NCBI GenBank assembly: GCA_037367405.1
Contig: JAZKJV010002321.1
Location: forward strand, 1 to 64,000
From: Ottelia alismoides
Taxonomy: Eukaryota; Streptophyta; Magnoliopsida; Alismatales; Hydrocharitaceae
Direction: 5' to 3'
DNA length: 64,000 bases
The position numbers were made by a program, and so were the translations under genes. Positions within the stretch are counted from its first letter, which is position 1. Each line of letters starts with the position of its first letter. Of this stretch, positions 32,073 to 44,325 are shown one piece after another. The notes below the pieces were generated by a model. It searched no databases and was not told the origin of the DNA. It saw only the letters and a list, made by a program, of their open reading frames with translations.

Positions 32073-34723
32073 CGGGTTTGGATGCCCGGCCCGACTTCTT
32101 TCCTTTTTCGTGTCCAAACACGATCACCATCTCCCTAAACCCCGGGTCCATCTTAACCGTTGCAGATCCGGCACCTTCGCCGGCACATCCGCATCGAGAT
32201 CCGTGCCTCATGCATCCCTACCCGATCACTCCTAGTCGGACCTGCACCCATACTTAAGCTGAGCTCCGCCACCCTAATTCTCATCTTTGGCTCATTTGCT
32301 CCACCACCAGTGACCTCCACCGTGTTGGCGAGAGTGACAGCTTGCTCCAGCAGGTGTCGCAATGAGGAGAGAGCACGCGACCACTGATCCGACGAGCCAC
32401 CACCGCCGTGCTCCGCACAGAGCAGGAGCTCAAGCCTCGGACGTCGACGCTCCTCGAGGCAAGGACCCAGAGCATCCCCTGCTCGTCCACAGTCGATCCA
32501 TCCACCCAGGTAGAGTAGATTCTTCTACCTTTCCTTTAATTTCCGATTACCCCCAATTCGCCCCGTCGCCGACCACCTTTGATTCCGGTCACGTCCACCT
32601 CCCATTCGATCATCGGGCTGCACCATAGCCTCTGCCTTCCTCCCGCGCACGTTCTCCGCACTTCCATTCAACCCAGCTCGCACAGGAGCTGGGGTTCGAG
32701 CTCCTCCATCCACCCCCTCGCCAGAGCTCGCCCGCACCGACTCCCCGACCATTTTCACCACGCCTAACTGGGTCGAGGCAGTTTGCCCTCGACCCGCGAG
32801 TCTTCTGGAGCACTTTTGCAGGTACACCGAGGGCCATCTGAGGTCCTCTGACTCGAGCCAGGAGCCGCTTCTCCGCCGGAGCTGACCGGGTTCTTTAGAG
32901 CTCCGTTGCTCCATCAGAGAATCCCATTCAACGTGGAGGCCCACCACGACTCTTTTCCGATCATCAGAGCCCCGCGAGGAGGCTCGGAGCGCGTGTACGG
33001 GCCGGCGAAGTTCGCTGGCCACTTGTTCTTCGAGGACCTTCAACAGCCGTTGGATCCCCTTCAACCTCCAGTCTGCATCTCAGCCGTCCATCTGAGGAGG
33101 TTCCATCACCGTCAGATCCTTGGAGAGGCGATCCGCACCGTCCGATCAGAGGAGCTTTCCCACGCTGCACCAGAGCCGTTCGATCTTCCACGTGGTAGCA
33201 CCTGGACCGCTCGATCAGGACGAGGGCTTCCTTCGTTGGGCGCCACCCATTTCCAGCCGCTCGATCCACCACGTGGCGCTCATCCGTCAGCTTCATTAAT
33301 AAAGGGTAATTTACCCTTAGGCCCTTCTCTTTAGTTTATTTAGTGTTTAGTCCTGTAAATACGTTATCTAGTTGTTTTATTTTTGGTACTTTTGCACTTT
33401 GGACCCTGCACTTTATTTCATTCGCATTTATGCCCCTGTTTATGGTGTAGCACGTGCATCGACACATGTATTTTGTTGGGCATTTTGCATCATTAGCCCT
33501 GTAGTTCTGGATGGTTATGGAATGAATGAATACTTTTAGGAAATTACATTGATACCCCTGTGCGTGAATTAATTGTGCATGTGCGTTTATTTGTGGGTAA
33601 ATTACAAATAGTCCTCAGACTTTTGGTACATGTTACCAAATAGTCCCAGAACTTAGTTTTCGTTACATTTAGGTCCCTGAGTGCCCCAGGCATGTGCGGC
33701 ACGCGTGTTTTCTTGGGATTTTTGCACCGGACCCCCCAGAGCTTTGGGTATTTGCACTCAGGTCCCTGTGCACAGTACCTACTTTTTATTTTTGAATAAA
33801 ATAGCAAATTAACCCTGAATCCAATGAAAATTGGATACATGGCTCCTTCCATAGTGTAAAATTTTCTGGAATTTTTGGAGACATTTTTGTTTTGATTTGA
33901 TATTTTTAAAAATTCAAAAACATCTATTTTCATTACTGTTTGATTTGAAAAATCACAAAAAAATATTAAAACCTATATAAAAATTATTAAAAAACTAACT
34001 ACTATTTCTTTTGTTGTCTTTGATTTTCTAGCCAATTTTGGCTACTTTTCATTACATAAAACTCATAAAAATTGAAAAACACCTAAAAATTCATAAAAAT
34101 TCTAATAAATAATCTAAAAACCCAAAAATAATAATTTAGGTGCCCAAATTTTCCTTGTTTCTTTTTCTTTACAGGAAAATTACCTCCAGGCTTATAGGGG
34201 ACTTTTAGGTGTTTTATCTTAGTCCTTTAAGCTCGGCTGGATAGTACCTTTGTTTTCTCACTTTGTTTCATTTTTAGAAAATTAAATAAAAATCAGAAAA
34301 ATCTCAAAATTTCACTAAAAACAGTAAAAATTATAAAATACACAAAAATATTTTTATTGGAATTTTTGCTTGATTTTTGATGCATTAAATAAATAGTTGA
34401 ATTGCCTTGCTTTCTTATTTTCCTCATTTTCTTAATACTTTAAAAATCCAAAAAAAATATAAAAAGAATTAAAACCCATCAAAAAATACTTTTTTTTCTT
34501 TTATTTTATTTTTGACTACTTCGTAGGCCGCAAGGTCATCACGTGCTCCTTGTGTTCGACCCTGGTCGCTATACCAGGTTAATAAAATAGCAAGACCGCT
34601 ATTGATTTCGAGTTGATTTTATCTTATATTGGTGGTCTCTTTTTCTGGATTGACCACGTCTGATGACTTGGATCGCAACGACCATTTTAGATACCTTTAC
34701 CTGAGTTGCTTGGTGTGTCATCA
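32073..34723 (+). repeat. Athila-like LTR D (partial 3' LTR)
   Basis: This matches LTR C from about 29412 to its end. The first ~1.02 kb is missing. The join is at GGGTTTGGATGCCCG, next to the PBS. It ends CATCA at 34723 and is followed by the CTACC duplication. Confidence 0.9.
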
Positions 34724-34728
34724 CTACC
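34724..34728. repeat. TSD of Athila insertion (right)
   Basis: CTACC, identical to 28387-28391. Confidence 0.85.
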
Positions 34729-35982
34729 CCAAGAAATGGTTGCCCCACCAAACATGAACAGGTAACCTGATGTGGATTTTCTATCATCCACATCCCCTCC
34801 GAAATCGGCATCGGAGTAGCCTACCACTTCAAGTGATTCTTCTTGATACACAAGTTTCAGATGTATTGTTCCTTTCAGATATCGAAGAATCCTCTTTACA
34901 GCTTCCCAATGTGTTGAACCGGGATTGCTTTGATATCTACTGACTAAGCTTACTGGATAAGCTAAATAAGGTCAAGTACACATTATTGCATACATTATAC
35001 TTCCTACCGCTTGTGAATATGGTACATCTAAAGGTCTCTGCCCCTTTCCGGGACACTGACTCTTGTTGAGTCTCTTTCCCATCACAAGTGGTGTTGGAGC
35101 TGGAGTGCTATTCTGTATTCCAAATCTCCTTAATACAGTATGCAAATATCTTTCCTGACTAAGGCTCAATGTCCTTGAGTCCCTGTCTCTTGTTATTTGA
35201 ATTCCAAGAACATAGGATGCTTCGCCCATGTCCTTCATCTCAAATTCATTGCTCAATTTTTGTTTAATTGCATTGAGCATTTGTATGTCATTACCTGCAA
35301 ACATAATGTCATCAACATATAATGACATGATTGCAAAACTGCTCCCACTCTTCATGGCATACACACAGTTATCTAATTTATTTGAAACAAATCCAAATTG
35401 GATAACTTTCTCATGAAACTTGAGATACCATTGCCGTGAAGACTGTTTCAAGCCATATAATGACTTTCTTAACTTGTAAACCCTTTTCTCCTTACCTTCA
35501 ACCTGACAACCATCAGGTTGTCGCATATAAATCTCCTCCTTTAATTCTCCATTAAGGAAGGTCGTCTTCACATCCATTTGGAATAATTCCAAATCCATAT
35601 ATGCGACTATGGCTAAGATCATCCGAATGGATGCAAACTTAGCCACTGGAGAGTAGGTTTCCTAGAAATCTATTCTAGCTTGCTGAGTATAACCCTTGGC
35701 AACTAATCTGGCTTTGTATTTGTCAACAGTACCGTCAACTCGGTACTTTTTCTTGAATAGCCACTTACATCCTATGGATTTCCTACCTTCTGGCAAATCA
35801 CATAATTCCCAAACACCATTTCGCTCGATTGAGTCCAACTCATCTCTCATGGCAGCCGACCATGATTCCGGCTCAGGCAAAGCCATAGCTTGATCAAAGG
35901 ATATGGGATCTGTACAATCCGTGACATCCTCATCCACGGTGTAACACGACGCCTCGCATCCATAGAAATGGTAATCTTCCAT
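34729..35982 (-). pseudogene. Copia 2 reverse transcriptase and RNase H N-terminal part
   Basis: Read on the minus strand, 35982-35662 holds a WSAAMRDELDSIERN motif and YKARLVAKGYTQQ. Then 35646-34972 holds MDVKTTFLNGELKEEIYM, KSLYGLKQSSRQW and the catalytic SLYVDDI motif (about 35335-35315). Downstream, 34971-34729 is the start of RNase H, ending at SWGS. A TAG separates the first two segments, and a TGA (probably from CGA Arg) ends the second at 34972 while homologous sequence continues in the same frame. The palm motif is intact, but the polyprotein is not. Confidence 0.9.
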
Positions 35983-36427
35983 CCACGCGGGCCGTGTTCA
36001 GGGTCCCTTGTTGCCGATTATACTCGTGGGTTGTGTGGGTCCACCCACTTCCTCTAAAGGATCATCATGTTCCATAGGTTCATTCTCTATATTTGGATGA
36101 TCGATATCATCCTCAAGTTCTTGTCTAATGCTCAAGTCGTCTTCATTGTCCTGTAAGACAATCAGAGAATCTGATTCCTTTACTTCATGCTCCTTTTCTT
36201 GATGAATTTTAAGGAAAGTAGCATCACGACTTTCGATCAGACCTTTAGTTTCATGGAAGAACCTATATCCTTTAGAATTCTCACTATACCCAATAAACTT
36301 GCACTTTAATGTTGAAGTCTAGCTTGTCTCTAAGCTGACTCGGTACCAGAACATGTGCTACACATCCCCATTTCCGAAGATGGCCCAACTCAGGCTTTCT
36401 GCCATTCCATATTTTATATGGCATTGA

Positions 36428-37030
36428 TTATACGGATTTGGTGGGAATCATGTTCTGTATATAGTTCGTAGTCAACACTGCCTCTCCCCAGAATTTTTTG
36501 GAGAGTCCTGAGTGTGAAAGTATACACCTTACTGCATTCATCAAAGTTCGATTCTTTCTTTCTGCTACATCATTTTGTTGTGGTGTATAGGGCATTGTAG
36601 TATGCCTACGAATGCCTGTTTGAATACAGTAATCCTCAAACTCCTTTGAGGTATATTCCCCACCTCTATCTGTCCTAAGAGTCTTGATTGGTTTTCTCAA
36701 TCTTGTCTTCACTTCCGTCTTATATCTCTTAAATGTTTCAAGTGCTTCCGACTTTCTTCCTTAGAGATAGACACAGGATAACTTCGAGTAGTCATCAATG
36801 AATGTTATAAAGTATTCCTTATTTCTATATGTGTTGACGCTCAGTGGTCCACATATGTCTGAATGGATCAAACCTAGTAACTCTGTTGACCGAATTCCGG
36901 TTGAGAAAGGTCTTCTTGTCATTTTACCGTTCAGACAGTGTTCGCAGGGCAATGACCTTACACATGTGATCTTAGGCAACAGATTTGCCTTCATCATTTG
37001 ATCCATTTTAGAATTTCCTGGATGACCCAG
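36428..37030 (-). pseudogene. Copia 2 integrase
   Basis: Segments 37006-36761 and 36712-36428 give a CEHCLNGK zinc-related piece, SDICGPLSVNTYRN, YFITFIDDYSK, then RTDRGGEYTS, PQQNDVAERKNRTL and a KFWGEAV motif. These cover the DDE core of copia integrase with the first two acidic residues and the later Glu region visible. A stop near 36760 and shifts after 36428 disrupt it. Sequence 36427-35983 is a decayed C-terminal linker. Confidence 0.88.
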
Positions 37031-37480
37031 TCACATGTGCCATAAGTCATAATCAGACAAACAACACAAGGAATAATCAGAAGCGACATTCATTGATTCA
37101 CTAGAATTTATTATAGGAAGACAAAATAGGTCGTGCTCGGGCACAAACTTTCCCATCGCATAAACCTTCTTATTCTTGCCAATAGAAACACGCTTATTAT
37201 AAAAGCGGACTTCAAAATCCTTCTTGAGTAACACTGGGACGGAGATTAGGTTCCGGCGTATCCCTGGGGCATACAGTACATCATTCAGTACCATAATGCT
37301 ATCCCCCAAGTCAAGTATGTATGTCCCAACACCTTCCACATCCAGGTAAGTGTTGTTCCTCATGAAGATTCTCTGTTCGCCTTTGCTCAGCTCTTTGAAG
37401 TCCACCAGACCTTCCTTCATTTTGGCGATGTGTCTGGTTGCTCCAGAGTCGATCCATCACTGTCCGTGATGATAGAGTTG
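37031..37480 (-). pseudogene. Copia 2 protease and pre-integrase domain
   Basis: The active-site triplet D-S-G at 37450-37442 lies in a WIDSGATRHI context. Downstream come VLYAPGIRRNLISV and a YDLWHM pre-integrase motif. The frame from 37420 to 37031 is open. It is offset from the zinc-knuckle frame of gag, so a frameshift or stop (TGA just before WID) separates the two. Confidence 0.85.
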
Positions 37481-38325
37481 CATTCCACGACAGCCACGAA
37501 TTCCATTTTCTTCTTGCCTTTGTTTTCAGGCATTTTAGAATTTCCTGCCTTCTTCTTGTTGGGGCAATTGACCTTGAAATGGTAATATTTGCCGCAATCA
37601 TAACAAGAGCCACGTGGGTATTTCCCACTCTTTCTCTTGAGATTCACTTTGGAAGGGCCCAGCCTTTTCTTCGTGTGCACGTCATTTGCTTCTTCTTCTT
37701 CCTATGCCTCAAAGATCTCAGTTTTCGATCTTTGTTTAGAGAGGTCATGCTTAATTGCCAACTGTGCAGGTAGGTCCGTCACAAACTTAGTGTCGCCATT
37801 CATCCTCAGAGATGTGGCAACCATGTTGAACGAAAGAAGGAGACTTCCTAGTATGACTGCGATCTGCATCCTCTTCGGAGTTGCGCAATCAGCAGCCGCA
37901 AGATCCTTGGCCATCACGATCATCTTGTTCACGTGCTCGAGGACGCTTTCAGATTCCTTCATTCTACAGGAGTTGTACTTGTGTAGAAGAAGATGGACGC
38001 TCACTTCCGATTTGGAGTGATATTTCTCTTTGACCGCTGTCCAGAGCTCGTAACCTGATTCGCAGGTCTCAAAGACCCGAATCAGGTTCAGATCCATGTG
38101 GGTCAGCATAAAGCTCTTAGCCCTATTATCTGTTTTCTCCCACTGCTCGCGGGACCTAATTTCCTCCATAGTTGGATTCTCAGATAAGGTTGGGTCAGGT
38201 TTATCTATGTAGGAGTATATACTATCGTGCAACAGATAGTAGATCTTTCTACTCCATAATTCGTAATTAGTACCGTTAAGATACTCGATTTTCCCCACCT
38301 CAGTGGCAATTGTCTTGCTTGACAT
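37417..38325 (-). pseudogene. Copia 2 gag with CCHC zinc knuckle
   Basis: The start is taken at the ATG at 38325 (MSSKTIATEVGK), since that matches the usual copia gag start and upstream residues do not. The UBN2-type gag core continues to 37702 with a YELWSRKIYYLL motif and a CRMKESESVLEH motif. Segment 37680-37417 carries a CCHC knuckle, CYDCGKYYHFKVNC. A stop near 37701 separates the two parts. It would form the RNA-binding capsid protein if whole. Confidence 0.87.
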
Positions 38326-39106
38326 TTTTTGATCTAGTTGGACAAATATAAGATTTATATGAGATTGAATAATTTTACTAAAGGTAATCAATTAAGACAA
38401 AAAAAGATTCCAACAGAGATGCTTTTAAAGAGTATAGAAACAATGACTAAGCAATTTCTTTTTTTTATAAAGAGCGGATTAAAAAACAGAGTTTATTGGT
38501 TCCTTAAAAAAAGATCCTTGTGATTATACTAGTTTTATCTCCCTTGTTAAGCAGTCAACTAAAAATTTATAAAGATAGGTACGGTTTAGCAAAACTTTTT
38601 AGTTTTGATTCTACTTATAACCAAGAGATATATAATTTCAATATTCAAACAAATGATAAAAAAAACTTACCCTTTTTAAAAAACAGCATGCATTCAATAT
38701 AATATAGAAATCAATATAATAATGAAAATAAAAAACGACAGGCACACCAAGAGGGTTCACGTTAAAAAAATAAATTTCTCGTGCAACGTGAAAGATATTG
38801 GAAGGGACGTTCACGTGAAGAAAAAATGAAAACAATATAATAATAATATTCAGATGTTCACGTCAAGCAACAGTGGTATAACAGAGGAAACAAACAAAAA
38901 AGGACTTGTGAATCTCAACGGATTGTACAAAAAATAATAAAAAAATGGATCTCAAAAAAATAAAGAGGAACCTGCGACCCTCTTTTAGGGTTCCGAAGAA
39001 CAAGCACCTTAGTGCTTTTGGGAGTGGCGGCGGAGATGAGGATGCCGATCAAGGAGATCCTCCGGCAGCAAGTAGCAGGTGTTGATCGGAACACGTAGGC
39101 GTACGA
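38326..39106 (-). other. Copia 2 leader
   Basis: Untranslated, AT-rich sequence between PBS and gag on the minus strand. Plus-strand frames here are short and unsupported. Confidence 0.6.
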
Positions 39107-39119
39107 GGCTCTGATACCA
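39107..39119 (-). promoter_or_regulatory. Primer-binding site (initiator tRNA-Met) of copia 2
   Basis: In element sense TGGTATCAGAGCC, one nucleotide after the 5' LTR end at 39121. Confidence 0.92.
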
Positions 39120-39120
39120 A

Positions 39121-39393
39121 TCAAGGTTCTCGACGAGGTATGCCTTCCTCCTGTGGCTGCGAGAGAGAATGAGAGAGAGAGATGGAGAGAATGGAGGGAT
39201 GGGAGCTCCCGATCGGCGAAGTTCTGATGCATACATTCCCCTCCACATGGGAGGTCATTTATAGGACGTAAAACCCTCGCCACGTCCGCCCCCATCCTTC
39301 ACGCCCAAGCGGTTAAGTCTCCGTGAGACCCGGCCTTGCCGCAACCGCCGGAGGCGGTTGCGTGACCACATTGGTCACAGCGGCCGTTCTACA
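39121..39393 (-). repeat. Copia 2 5' LTR
   Basis: This LTR is 273 bp, TGTAGAACGG to ACCTTGA in sense, matching the 3' LTR. Outside it on the plus strand is TCACA, which is repeated at 27647-27651. Confidence 0.9.
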
Positions 39394-39398
39394 TCACA

Positions 39399-42300
39399 GA
39401 GAAAAAGTGAGGGGAGGAGAGGAGATTAAACCATCACAATGGGATTGGCATCGAAAGTCTATGAAGAGCTTGGATTCTAAGCGGGAGGTCAATCGCATTA
39501 AAGGTGTGAGGCAAGGCAGAGGGAGAGATGAACCTAGAATGAATTGAAGGTGGGGGCATGCAATAGCAACGATCTCCAAGGTCCTTCCTTACGGGGATAT
39601 GGTAGTGGTGAGCAATGGACAAGGGGTCGTGCACCGGAGAGACTGTCGCGACAACATATATATAGGGGATATGAAGGGCGATGGTGTACCGAGAACTTCA
39701 TAGTGAGGGGGGTGGGGAGCCCTAGAGGGAGATATGTTCAATGGGCAGGTCAAAAGTGAAGGCATTGAGCATATCATCTATTACCCAAGGGCAAAAGCGT
39801 AATATTTGGACAAAAAGTAATAAATGTCGATGTTATTCCCTGATTGTTATATGTTATAGATATGGACGGTGATGGAAAATCTACATTGAGAGGAGAAATA
39901 TGCACAAAACAAGATCAGGATCATCCTTTTGACAAACATCAACTAAGAATTGCACCGCATATGCTGTTCTTAACTTCTTTTATCGGCAAAAAAACATGAC
40001 CAATGTATACTTTTATTCTGTCCGTGTATACTATATAAAGGAAATGACAGATGCATCAGTTTATTTATTCAGAAAATATTTTAATTGTTTCATGCACGTT
40101 ATCGGTTCAAATAAGATTTTCAAAACTCGTATTTATAAAAGTTGATTTTGCCTATTTTTATTAAAATATTAGAACTTTGGGAAGTCTATACTTGCAAAAG
40201 TCACTTCAACAATGGCTTGTAAAAACTACACTTGAAAGTATTCATTGCACAGATCTTTCGCACAATGGACAATGACAAACAACGCTTCAAATCTTATCCT
40301 GCTAAAAAATGTATCAAATTGATACTGTTTTTCTTGTATAAAGTATCCCAAATTAATTTTGCAATTGTATGGTAGCTTTCAAGCACTGTTCTTATTTCTC
40401 CGGATTCCAAATTGTTTATTAAAACTCAAAAACCACTGCCTAAACAATATATTGATAGAAATATATTAAAAGATCTAGACAGTTACTCCTTGCTAATATA
40501 ATTTGGATTTTCAAAAAATAATATCACAAATAGCAGAAACTGATGGTCAAAAGAACCACTGCGAGAGTGATTTCATGGGAAAATTGGTTTGACCTAATCC
40601 AATAACAAAACACACATTTCTTTTCTTGCAAGAATAGTAATTAGAAAATTATCTAAAATACAAGAAGCTGTTGCATCAACCACGTGAAATTACATGAAAC
40701 TTGCCAATATATTAAATGCACAGCAAAATTGCACTTATATGGCATCCAATTAGTAATGTATTCCAAGTTACACTGCAGAAAGATAGATTAAAGGTTCTGC
40801 TTTATTCTTCTGACTCAGCCATTACATTTAGCAGGAAAGATACGTGGAGAAATTAAGTAGATTAGCCATCAAAACCTTAATCAATTTTGATGCACACCTC
40901 TCTTATTTACGATGAATGAGAATGCGCTCATTGCTCCACCGTTCTTGAGCTTCAGGCATCACAAAGTTACTGTGAGACCTACATGGGCGAGCGACTGCCT
41001 TAGCCACTTGGATGAATATACATTATATCTTCCCGTGATATCTGCATCTGCCCCTTGTTAGCTCTGTTCTTCCGAATTAGGGTTGAATCGGCTTGTCCAC
41101 GCTGAGATAGAAAAAATAGCATAATTTGGTCTAGGTACAATAAAAGCAGAATTCTTATCCAGCTCCGATGCTGCATTTATCTCTAAAATATGAAAAAAGT
41201 TAGCACAGTTACAGAGCACATGCACCCGCACTTCAGCTGCACACACTACCATCTTTTTTAATTCAACAAATATCACCCCATTTTCACTAAGAATTTACAA
41301 GTTGGTCAATGGTTTATAGTTTTCTTGCATATTAATGTTATAAGTACAAGCATGTATGCATCTCTTACTTTTAGAAGTATCTTTGCTTTGATCACAAAAT
41401 ATGCATTATTTTTAATAAATATTGTTATTTCACACAATTTAATTCATATTTTTATCCAAGGATCGTCAAATCAACGGTTGAGATGAGTAACATTGTCTGC
41501 ACGAGTGTGCACTCTTTCCTTTTCTTCATTTATATATGCACTTTATATCACAAGCTTGGATGATGACCTGTTTCGTCATGGCAACATTGTGCATTAATTA
41601 TGATGAATATTGTTGTCATAAAATTAATTATGCTCATTCTCTTTTTTCAAAAAAAAAGTGATTTTTACAATGTTTTTTTTTATTTTTGAATGGAGCAAGG
41701 GGGGTGGGGGTGTTGATAGAGGACAGAGAGAAAGAGAGAGCAACATGAAGAAAAGCGGTGGCGGGGACTGAGTACACATTTTTAAATGGCACTCTTGAGG
41801 GTGCCTATGTTTCAGGCCAATGCTGCCAATCTTACCTGGACGCGATTTCAGATGATGCCGATCTGGGCAAATCCGACACTTTCATTCTTAACCAGTTGAT
41901 GCGAGCCTGATTGCGATGATTGGGTTTGGGGTCCATTTGAGTTATATGTTATCGAACAAGATCAGTTCCAAATCCCATGTTGGGGTTCTTGACTGAGTGC
42001 GTATGGGATATAACTATTTAGGGCACTGGGCACACAAGCTCATGGTGGTGGCTTTGATTTCATGGTCATCGATGCAGTTGCCCCAAGCAAATAGTGGGCG
42101 ACTTTCGATAATTGTGCTGTGGTCCTTCCCCTTTTGGTAGAGACTGGCACCTATGTGAACCATCGTGATCCACATCTTGCATCTCACAATCCACACAATC
42201 CACATCGTGCAAGTGGGGTGGGCGTGACATGTCAGCTGTTCTGGTCTATTAGAAGAGGATGCGGGCTGATGGTGTATTTGGGGGGACTAGTCGCAGCGGT

Positions 42301-42639
42301 CAAACTAAAATAACACTATCTTGGCCTTATTTGTGGGGACAGACGCTGGTCAAGGGTAGCAAGGAGGCAATCAAAGTCAATTTGTGGTTGACCCCTCCGC
42401 AATAACCTAAGGGTTCCACGTCGTATGGGATTTGTTATGGTAAGTAGGTGGCATTCTGGTTGGTTGGAATGGTGACAGATTTTTGAAAGAGGCATCCCTG
42501 GTGGGCTCTAGACCAGTGATTGGCTATGCTCAAGAGGACTGCTTGGATGATTTTTTTATGATGATGCGTCATTCTATGGGCGAATTGTGATGTCAAAGCA
42601 GGAGCGCATGTGGCTGACTTGAGATGTGTGGAAATAGAA
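39399..42639. other. Anonymous sequence, no feature recognised
   Basis: I see no domain, RNA gene or terminal repeat here. Frames are short (under 90 codons) and composition is AT-rich, with scattered homopolymer runs near 41640-41710 and a GGGGGTGGGGGTG stretch near 41700. Confidence 0.5.
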
Positions 42640-43811
42640 AAGAGTGAATCAAGAACAATGAGAAAAAATAGTAGTAGGATGAAACCACGGGAGAAAGGCA
42701 CTAAGAATTGTATCTTCTACTATATTTCTCAAGAGATTACAAGGGGTGTGGAGCTCTTTATATATCCCAGCATTACTGCACTTTTCCATCAATAGACTAT
42801 ACATGACTAAACATGAGTAGTGTAATTGGATCTTGGACATGATCAAATTACCACTATAGATCATACTCAAGGTTTGAAAAAACTAAATACAGAACGAGAC
42901 GGTTTCTCCGGAATCGAGGCGTAAGCCTCAGTTTACAAGGAAAAACCCTATAAAAACTATAATAAAATATATACTAATGAAATTATATATATTCTGACTA
43001 ACATGTGATATATATCACTATAATATATGATGAAAATATAAAGATACAAACACCGAAAGAAAAGATATACAACTGTATATGCTTTTTTACCAATTTTCCA
43101 TCCAATCAGAGAATGAATCTGTTGATATTCCCCTGAATTCTAACCATCTAACCCAAGTTGAAGAACCGTCGTATGCATCCCTCCTATCATACCATACCAA
43201 AACAAGACGGGTGCCCGGTCAGTGAGCCTGGGGGTGGGGATCTAGGGGGAGAGCAGGTGCGCTCCCCCCCAAGGGGTGTGGGGTCGTGTCCCCGACGAAA
43301 ATTTTTATTGAGGATTTAGTTCTATTCGGATATATGGATCTGTTTGCATGCGAGTAGCACATAAACCCCCCTTGAATTATATTCTGTTTGTCCTTCTCGG
43401 TATATTGCATAGCTCATTATGTGACAACTCCTTAAAAATAAGTTTAAGGTTAATTTTTTCTATGATATTTGTGGATTCGTATTTTTAAGGGTATAATTTA
43501 CGAGTTTTTTGACATAATTGGACATGTTTAATGGTAAATATGAACATGTAAGCGGTCAAATTTAAGCATTCATCTTGTATAATTATATCCTAAACAATTA
43601 GACCTTTATAAACATCTAAAATTGCTAATAGGATAAATGACTTACATAAAAAGAATTTGAAAATAAAAAATACCTCGAGGATAGCCTCACCTCCGCCTCG
43701 ACCAACTGAGGCGGTCGCCTCTCAGAGCCCTGCTGAGGCAGCCGTTCTGGGACGATTCCAGGTCGTCTCGCCTCGAGGCACGTTTTTTTGAACCATGATC
43801 ACACTCTAACA
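42640..43811 (-). repeat. LTR-like repeat copy, split by a hAT element
   Basis: Segment 42640-42867 (GGATGAAACCACGGGAG, TTTCTCAAGAGATTACAAG, GGAGCTCTTTATAT, AGTAGTGTAATTGGAT) is similar to 46471-46724 in the same order. After the hAT insertion, 43798-43811 supplies the end, which in minus sense begins TGTTAGAGTG. This suggests a copia-type LTR on the minus strand. Its inner boundary is uncertain. Confidence 0.45.
42868..43797. mobile_element. Non-autonomous hAT element, 930 bp
   Basis: The ends are CAAGGTTTGAAAAAAC and, in complement, CATGGTTCAAAAAAACG. It is flanked by 8-bp duplications ATCATACT (42860-42867) and ATCACACT (43798-43805), one mismatch. The right end region is rich in GAGGCG-like words (CTCGCCTCGAGG, CTGAGGCGGTCGCCTC). 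It has no transposase frame. The interior around 43200-43300 is unusually G/C-rich. Confidence 0.72.
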
Positions 43812-44325
43812 CTCAAATTGGATCTGGAGCAACCAAGACTCAGCTTGGACAAACAGAAAAAAAACACTCAATCGTACGCTGAATACATGATGACACAAAC
43901 AACCTTGACTTAACGCATACTCTACTGGTTGTTGTTGACAACGATGCTTCTCATATCATGTTGCTTGGGGGAATTAGAAGGCTGGAGTATGGATGATGAT
44001 GATTCGTGAACAATCTGAATAGACAATTAGCTTGCATGCAATGTATCTACATCGATCAGAGTCATTAGTAATACAATAACTCTCCTTCATGGAGTACTCT
44101 AGCCAGCAACATGTCTCCTCGAAGAAAGACAGAAGACGAAAACGCTTCATCTCTCTGAAGGGCCAAATAAATATCATGGGAATATACATATGCAATCTCG
44201 AAAAATGGATCGCCTTATAGAGACCTCGAAACAGGTTCCCTCTCATAAGAACCTCAAAAGGACATTGTATTGGAGTCCACAATCAATGGAGGATGGAGCT
44301 TACAATAACTCTCTCTGGACTCTAA

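Larger units (their letters stand above)
28392..34723 (+). mobile_element. Third Athila-like copy, internally deleted, inserted in copia 2
   Basis: A complete LTR (28392-32055) is followed by a 3-nt spacer and 13 bases of PBS, then abruptly by an LTR lacking its first ~1.02 kb (about 32073-34723). All coding sequence is gone. The element starts TGATGAATAC, ends GTGTCATCA and is flanked by CTACC on both sides, so it entered as a single insertion and lost its interior afterwards, or arrived already deleted. The two LTRs are very similar, suggesting it is younger than copia 2. Confidence 0.92.
27652..39393 (-). mobile_element. Ty1/copia element 2, split by an Athila insertion
   Basis: Minus-strand element with LTRs at 39121-39393 and 27652-27909, an initiator-Met PBS, gag, zinc knuckle, protease, integrase, RT, RNase H and a polypurine tract. 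The flanking 5-bp duplication is TCACA on the plus strand (27647-27651 and 39394-39398). Removing the 6332-bp insertion at 28392-34723 and one TSD copy leaves about 5.4 kb, normal for copia. Coding parts carry several stops and shifts. LTR ends are TGTAGAA...CCTTGA, not the usual CA. Confidence 0.92.

Noticed and set aside
30245..33334. Long frames (for example 134 and 179 codons) in LTR C and D, repeated at 2.66-kb spacing
   Set aside because: They recur only because the LTR is repeated. Their frames are broken in LTR A and B.
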